18,047 nt of DNA from an uncultured Clostridium sp. (GTDB lineage Bacteria; Bacillota; Clostridia; TANB77; CAG-508). Under the pieces are notes generated by a model. It did not search any database. It worked only from the letters and a program-made list of their open reading frames with translations, and had not been told where the DNA came from. The DNA is taken from assembly GCA_900556975.1 (NCBI GenBank), contig USQZ01000034.1, forward strand, positions 1 to 18,047, given 5' to 3'. Below are positions 13,844 through 18,047 of this stretch, piece by piece. Numbering within the stretch: position 1 is the first letter of the stretch; each line of letters opens with the position of its first letter. The translations under genes were made by a program, and so were the position numbers.

Positions 13844-13875
13844 AAATTCATATCGCTTAACGCGACTGCTCTTAT

Positions 13876-13904
13876 ATATTACACCACTTTTCTTAAGTTG
13901 TCAA
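13876..13904 (-). promoter_or_regulatory. Strong promoter of the tRNA operon
   Basis: On the minus strand there is a perfect TTGACA (13899-13904), a 17-base spacer and TAATAT (13876-13881). It lies about 30 bases upstream of tRNA-Lys, which is normal for stable RNA operons. Confidence 0.8.
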
Positions 13905-13945
13905 CATTTTTTTTAATTTTTTTTTATTTTTTTCAAAAAATGTTT

Positions 13946-15826
13946 TTATAATTCTATTTTTGAATACTTTATTACTTCTTTTTCTAGAATCTTTTCTTCT
14001 CTATCTGAGCATGTGAATATTAGAATTTGTCTATTTTCTAGTTCTGAAAGATATTCTAAAATTTCTGTCATTCTTTCTTTATCATAATATGCAAAGCTTT
14101 CATCCATTATGATTGGCATTGTTTCTTTTGATATTTCTTTTGCTGCACTAATTCGTAATGCTAAATATATAAGATCAACTGTACCTGAGCTTAGCATATC
14201 TACTGGCATATATTGTCCGCCTTCAACTTCTATTAATAAGTTATTCTCGTTGTCTAGGTATATGTTTTCATATTTTCCGTTTGTAACTTTTTTTAGTATG
14301 TTTTTTAACTCTTCAATAAAATCTGGTGTTATATTTTCTTTCATTTCTTGGTATGATTTTTCGATTTGCTCTTTTACCATTTCATACATATTGTTTAATT
14401 GTAATAGTTCATCTTTTTTTTCATAAAGGTTTTCTAGCTCTTCATCAATTTCAACTAAATCTTCTAATTTTTTTATAATGCTTTGATTGTCTACTTCTAT
14501 TGTTTTTTCTGTAATTTTAAATTCTGTCTGTTCTCTCTCTTTTTCATCTATGAATTCCACAATGTTTTCATATTTTGTGGATAAAATATCTTGAATCGTT
14601 TCTTCGTCAAGTTTATTTATGAATTTTTTTATTATATTTTTTTCTTCTTGCTTTTGTTTTTCAAATATCTCTGCTTTCTTTTCTTCAATTTCCTGTTGTT
14701 TTTTTGAACATTCTTTTTTTATTTTTTCTAGTTCTTCTTCAAGATTTGTTTTTTCTTGATATAATTTTTTACTGTTTCTTTTTATTTCTTTCTTCTTTTT
14801 ATTTTGAATTGATGCTGTTACTATAAACCCTATAACTGGAATAGCATTTAGTGAAAGTATTAAATATTGTTTTATAGCTACTGCAAGTACTGTTATTACT
14901 ATTATTGCCAAGATAGAAATGTAATATCCTATTTTATTTGTTTTTAAATTTTCTTGTCTTTCATTGTTTAGTTCTTCTATTTCTTTTTTAATTTTTTCTT
15001 GGCTTTCTTCTTCTTTTTCTAAGGCTTGTTCAAATATTTTGATTTTTTCCTTTTCTAGTTGAGTTTTCTCTAAATTAATTTTTTGTTGTCTTAGTAAATC
15101 TAAAGTTGTTCTGTTTTCTTGTATGTCTGTTTTAATATTTTCTTTTTCATTTTCAACTTGATATTTTTTGTCTTTGTATATTTCAATTTGTTTTTTCTCT
15201 GTTTCTTTTTTCTCGATTTCTTCTTCAACTAAATTAAGTGGTCTTCCTGCGCTTCTTGAACTTCCTATTTCTTCTAGTTGTCTTTTGTTTAATTTGTCTA
15301 GTGTTTTTTTGTATGATATATTTTCGCTTCCGCTTGAAACAATATTACTTAATTTCTGTATTATTGAATTTTTCATATTGGCTGAAAGCCTTACTCCTTC
15401 TTGCTCTGCTACACAGCTTGCGAAGAAGTTTTCTTCTGTTATTCCTGTTTGCTCTATAAAAAACATACTGTCTTTATTTTTGTCAATTTGATAATTTTTT
15501 GTTATATCATTTTTTTGTTCATCATAAATTATTGGACTTTTCTTTTTGAATTCTCTATATACCTCATATTCTTCATTGTTATCTAATGTATATGTAATTT
15601 TGCCTGAATACTCCTCTTTTCCCCATGGTTTATATTTTTCGAAATCAGATATATTTTTACCATTTTTAGTTCTAGCTGTTCCATAAAACATTGATGTTAT
15701 AAACTTTAGTAATGTTGATTTTCCTGCTTCGTTATTTCCTTGAATTACATTTATGCCATTCGAAAAATTTATTTCTTTATTTTCTAATTTTCCAAATCCG
15801 TTTACCTTTAAGTTTTCTATTTTCAT
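13946..15826 (-). CDS. yhaN: YhaN/Rad50-like ATPase with a membrane hairpin in the coiled coil
   Basis: A 626-residue SbcC/Rad50-type ATPase. Walker A GNNEAGKS is at residues 30-37, the ABC signature LSSGT at 545-549 and Walker B MPIIMDES at 570-577 (Asp575, Glu576). Between the two half-ATPase domains is an acidic/lysine coiled coil (about 200-300 and 345-500). At its centre are two hydrophobic segments (about 298-318 and 321-341) separated by a short turn. No CxxC zinc hook exists anywhere. At 626 residues it is much shorter than Bacillus YhaN or SbcC, which have roughly 1000. The start ATG overlaps the yhaO stop by one base (TAATG), so the two are translationally coupled and likely form a complex at DNA ends or at the membrane. 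The role (DNA end processing or repair) comes from the family and is not shown here. The gene symbol is by resemblance. Confidence 0.82.
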   Translation of the reverse strand: MKIENLKVNGFGKLENKEINFSNGINVIQGNNEAGKSTLLKFITSMFYGTARTKNGKNISDFEKYKPWGKEEYSGKITYTLDNNEEYEVYREFKKKSPIIYDEQKNDITKNYQIDKNKDSMFFIEQTGITEENFFASCVAEQEGVRLSANMKNSIIQKLSNIVSSGSENISYKKTLDKLNKRQLEEIGSSRSAGRPLNLVEEEIEKKETEKKQIEIYKDKKYQVENEKENIKTDIQENRTTLDLLRQQKINLEKTQLEKEKIKIFEQALEKEEESQEKIKKEIEELNNERQENLKTNKIGYYISILAIIVITVLAVAIKQYLILSLNAIPVIGFIVTASIQNKKKKEIKRNSKKLYQEKTNLEEELEKIKKECSKKQQEIEEKKAEIFEKQKQEEKNIIKKFINKLDEETIQDILSTKYENIVEFIDEKEREQTEFKITEKTIEVDNQSIIKKLEDLVEIDEELENLYEKKDELLQLNNMYEMVKEQIEKSYQEMKENITPDFIEELKNILKKVTNGKYENIYLDNENNLLIEVEGGQYMPVDMLSSGTVDLIYLALRISAAKEISKETMPIIMDESFAYYDKERMTEILEYLSELENRQILIFTCSDREEKILEKEVIKYSKIEL

Positions 15827-16899
15827 TACAATACCTCTAATCCTATTTCTATTGCTTTTTCAATAAAGTCATCGTCTAGGTTTTCTTTTTCTTTCTTTTC
15901 TAACATATTCTTTACAAATATTCCTTTTATGTTGTTCTCGTTTGCTATTTGTTCAATGTTAATTCCTAATTTTGTTTTATCTTTAATTTTAACAATATTT
16001 TCGGTTTGAACCATTTTTTTTATTTCGTCCAAATCCAGTGGGAAGAATCTTTTTCCTGTTAAAATTACTTTATATAAATTGCTTTGTTTTAAAAGTAATT
16101 TTTCAAATTCTTCTATTACTTCTTCGTTTGAACTCATTTCTGAAATATCAATTTCTAGTTCAGCATATTCTCTTTTATCAATTGTTTTGAATTCTACTTT
16201 AAGATTATCTTTTTCAATATCGCAAACAAGCACTCCGTGTTTTCCTAATTCGTCAAATCCTAAACTTATTGTTGAACCTGGATAAAAAATCTTTTGATTT
16301 TTCTCTTCATTGTAGTATGGTTTATGAATATGTCCTAATGCAATATAATCAAATCCTAATTCTTTTAACTTAGTTTGTCTTAGTGGATTGTACTCTCTTT
16401 GTTCATCGGAACCTCCATCCAATGAACCGTGTGTTATTAAGATATTTATATCGTCTGGTTCTTCAATCTCAATTTCTTCAATTTCTGAATGTTTACAATA
16501 AAAATCAGTAAATCCAAATCCGTATATATGTATTCCATTAAAATCGATTTTTTCGATATTCTCGCTGAAAATATGGACATTTGGTGCCCATTTATATGTA
16601 GCATAAAATGAATTTTTTATATATGGATCGTGATTTCCTGGTGTTATGAAAATTTTTGTGTCTGGTATTTCTTCAAATATCTTGTTTATGTATTCTATAC
16701 TTGATTTTCTTATATAATTTTGTTCATATAAATCACCTGAAATTAGTAGTAATTTTATATCATTTTCTTTAATATATTCTGCAACTTCTTTTATTGCTTT
16801 TCTTTGTTCCATTCTTCTTTTTTGTGGTAATCCATCTATTGAACTTAATGAATCAAATTTGGCATCCATATGCAAATCTGCTAAATGTACGAATTTCAT
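15826..16899 (-). CDS. yhaO: YhaO/Mre11/SbcD-like metallophosphoesterase
   Basis: A calcineurin-like phosphoesterase of the DNA-repair nuclease group. Numbering from the start chosen here: DLH (8-10), GD (55-56), GNHD (88-91), THG (156-158) and GHIH (189-192). These supply the two-metal ligands, and all are intact. The first base of the chosen ATG is 16899, because GGAGGG lies five bases upstream (16904-16909) and MKFVHLADLH matches the family N-terminus. A TTG-initiated extension to 16914 would contain that ribosome site. The C-terminal 150 residues form the capping/ATPase-binding region. Its stop codon overlaps the yhaN start by one base. Mre11-Rad50 pairs cut DNA ends and hairpins; the YhaO subgroup itself is little characterised. 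No convincing promoter was found. The best candidate, TTGCGC-17-TACAAA upstream, is weak. Confidence 0.87.
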   Translation of the reverse strand: MKFVHLADLHMDAKFDSLSSIDGLPQKRRMEQRKAIKEVAEYIKENDIKLLLISGDLYEQNYIRKSSIEYINKIFEEIPDTKIFITPGNHDPYIKNSFYATYKWAPNVHIFSENIEKIDFNGIHIYGFGFTDFYCKHSEIEEIEIEEPDDINILITHGSLDGGSDEQREYNPLRQTKLKELGFDYIALGHIHKPYYNEEKNQKIFYPGSTISLGFDELGKHGVLVCDIEKDNLKVEFKTIDKREYAELEIDISEMSSNEEVIEEFEKLLLKQSNLYKVILTGKRFFPLDLDEIKKMVQTENIVKIKDKTKLGINIEQIANENNIKGIFVKNMLEKKEKENLDDDFIEKAIEIGLEVL

Positions 16900-16903
16900 T
16901 TTT

Positions 16904-16909
16904 CCCTCC
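16904..16909 (-). promoter_or_regulatory. Ribosome binding site deciding the yhaO start
   Basis: GGAGGG on the minus strand lies four bases from the ATG at 16899. It falls inside the longer in-frame reading starting at TTG 16914, which argues against that longer start. Confidence 0.8.
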
Positions 16910-17012
16910 ATCAATACCTTCTAATTTAAGTTTGTGGTATTTGTATGCAAAAATTATCTTTTGCGCAAATCACTTGTATTCTAAGACTTTTTGCGTAACC
17001 TTTTTTAAGGCA

Positions 17013-17065
17013 AAAAAATATTGACTAAATTATATCAAATCGATATTTTTCAGTCAATATTTTTT
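17013..17065 (-). terminator. Long hairpin terminator after the VirD4-like gene
   Basis: A perfect 14-bp inverted repeat (17013-17026 and 17052-17065, aaaaaatattgact type) encloses a 25-base loop containing a second pair, atatc/gatat. On the minus strand it is followed by a T-run. Because both ends have A/T tracts it could work in both directions. It separates the conjugation gene from yhaO. Confidence 0.8.
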
Positions 17066-17121
17066 CAAAACATTTGTTTTTATATTGTATAAATTCTATT
17101 TTTTTATTAATCATTTTGTTT

Positions 17122-18047
17122 TTAATCTATGTCATTTAGTGTTCCGAATAATTCATCAAATTTTGCTTCCATTTCTTTTTGTAAATCTAGCTTTTCTTGG
17201 GTTGTTTGAGGTTCTACTTTAGGTTCTTCAACAGGTTCCATTGGCAACTCTGGTGGCATATCCAAACTTGATAAATCAAGAATTGGTTGTACATTGTTAT
17301 TATTTTTTTCCTCTTTTGGAGCTTCTTCTTTTTTTGGTTCATCATCAGCAAATAAATCATCTAATGATTCTATTTTTGTAGGTTCTACAGTCTCTCTTTT
17401 TTCTTCATATGGATTATATGGATTATACGTTCTCCATTTTCCTCTATCTGTAACCTCACGATCGTTATGGTCTACTCTAAAAGGTCTAATCTGTTTTTCT
17501 GTTGGATGATTAAAATAATAGTATTTTTGAGCTCTAATTGGCTTTAAACCTTTTTCATAAATAATACATTGGTCTACATCTAGTCTTCTTAATTCATCTG
17601 GTGTAAGCAAAGCTCTTGCCATATTTTGTTCTGAAACACTTTTACCTTGTTTCCAGTCGTTTCTATCTTTATTTATTGATTCGCTTTCTCTATAAATTGT
17701 TTTTTCACCTAATGCTTTAGAAAAATATTCAACTGTTTTTTGTGAGTTACTTCCTAGGAATACGTGTGTATCACAGTTTCCTAAGATTGTTTCATGTGAC
17801 TCTTTATAAACTGCTTCTAGCTGATCTAGGTTCTGTAAAATAACGCTAAATGATATTTTTCTACTTCTTGATGTTGATATTTTTTTATCAAAATCTGGTA
17901 TTTTTCCTATGTTAGCGAACTCATCAAGTATGAAAAATGTTTGCACTGGTAATTCTCCGCCACATTCATCTGCAAAATCATATAATCTTTGTATCATTTG
18001 TGAGAAGAATATTGTTAATAAGAAATCATATGCAGCATGTGTATCTG
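17122..18047 (-). CDS. VirD4/TraG-type conjugal transfer coupling ATPase, N-terminus beyond the right edge
   Basis: The frame is open from the right edge through 16 codons before the Met at 17997, so the gene is cut by the window. About 307 residues are visible. The Walker B region FFILDEFANIGKIPDF, the following RSRKISFSVILQNLDQLEAVY and GNCDTHVFLGS are highly characteristic of VirD4/TraG (T4SS-DNA_transf family) proteins of Gram-positive conjugative elements. Walker A is outside the window. These hexameric membrane ATPases bring the relaxase-DNA complex to the type IV secretion channel. After the ATPase domain the last 100 or so residues are acidic, Pro/Glu/Lys-rich and low in complexity, ending KFDELFGTLNDID, probably a flexible partner-binding tail. 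The gene ends in a terminator and is the only mobile-element gene here. It marks an integrative conjugative element, or a remnant, lying to the right. Confidence 0.92.
   Translation of the reverse strand, partial: DTHAAYDFLLTIFFSQMIQRLYDFADECGGELPVQTFFILDEFANIGKIPDFDKKISTSRSRKISFSVILQNLDQLEAVYKESHETILGNCDTHVFLGSNSQKTVEYFSKALGEKTIYRESESINKDRNDWKQGKSVSEQNMARALLTPDELRRLDVDQCIIYEKGLKPIRAQKYYYFNHPTEKQIRPFRVDHNDREVTDRGKWRTYNPYNPYEEKRETVEPTKIESLDDLFADDEPKKEEAPKEEKNNNNVQPILDLSSLDMPPELPMEPVEEPKVEPQTTQEKLDLQKEMEAKFDELFGTLNDID

Noticed and set aside
13903..13950. Terminator directly after yhaN
   Set aside because: There is an inverted pair aacatttttt/aaaaaatgtt, but it is all A/T apart from one C-G pair per arm and overlaps the tRNA promoter with no T-tract after it, so it is not convincing.

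Overview
The window is an AT-rich (roughly 70% or more A+T by eye) stretch of a Bacillota chromosome, most likely from an uncultivated gut-type Clostridia. The base composition, strong AGGAGG-type ribosome binding sites, YmfI-type reductase, YhaO/YhaN pair and MucBP/SpaA-type surface protein all fit this. The taxonomic call is inference. Every supported gene is on the minus strand, so transcription runs from high to low coordinates.

Right edge (17122-18047): the C-terminal half of a VirD4/TraG-type conjugation coupling ATPase, closed by a long hairpin terminator. This implies a conjugative element, or a remnant of one, beyond the right edge. Next (13946-16899) is a translationally coupled pair: a YhaO/Mre11-like metallophosphoesterase and a short YhaN/Rad50-like ATPase. 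The ATPase carries a predicted membrane hairpin in its coiled coil and has no zinc hook.

Middle (13533-13904): a strong promoter drives a tRNA-Lys(TTT), tRNA-Glu(TTC), tRNA-Thr(TGT) operon that ends in a terminator. A cluster of small hairpins follows, then an SDR-family reductase (12575-13306) whose sequence closely resembles YmfI, the EF-P 5-aminopentanone reductase, with its own promoter and terminator.

Left two thirds (1-12316): a surface-protein operon. A TTGACA promoter precedes a membrane-anchored FGE-sulfatase/C-type-lectin-fold protein that is split by a one-base frameshift. Fourteen bases later a giant secreted or anchored adhesin begins. It is at least 3654 residues long and runs off the left edge. 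Its order is: N-terminal membrane segment, long beta-rich region, four SpaA/Cna-B-like domains, a beta-propeller-like region, two linker + MucBP modules, then a tandem array of 71-residue MucBP-like units (19 complete plus part of a 20th). The array has a higher-order repeat with an 11-unit offset. The most unusual items are this adhesin architecture, its linkage to the split FGE-fold protein, and the membrane-hairpin YhaN. No CRISPR array, reverse transcriptase, transposase or complete mobile element is visible.
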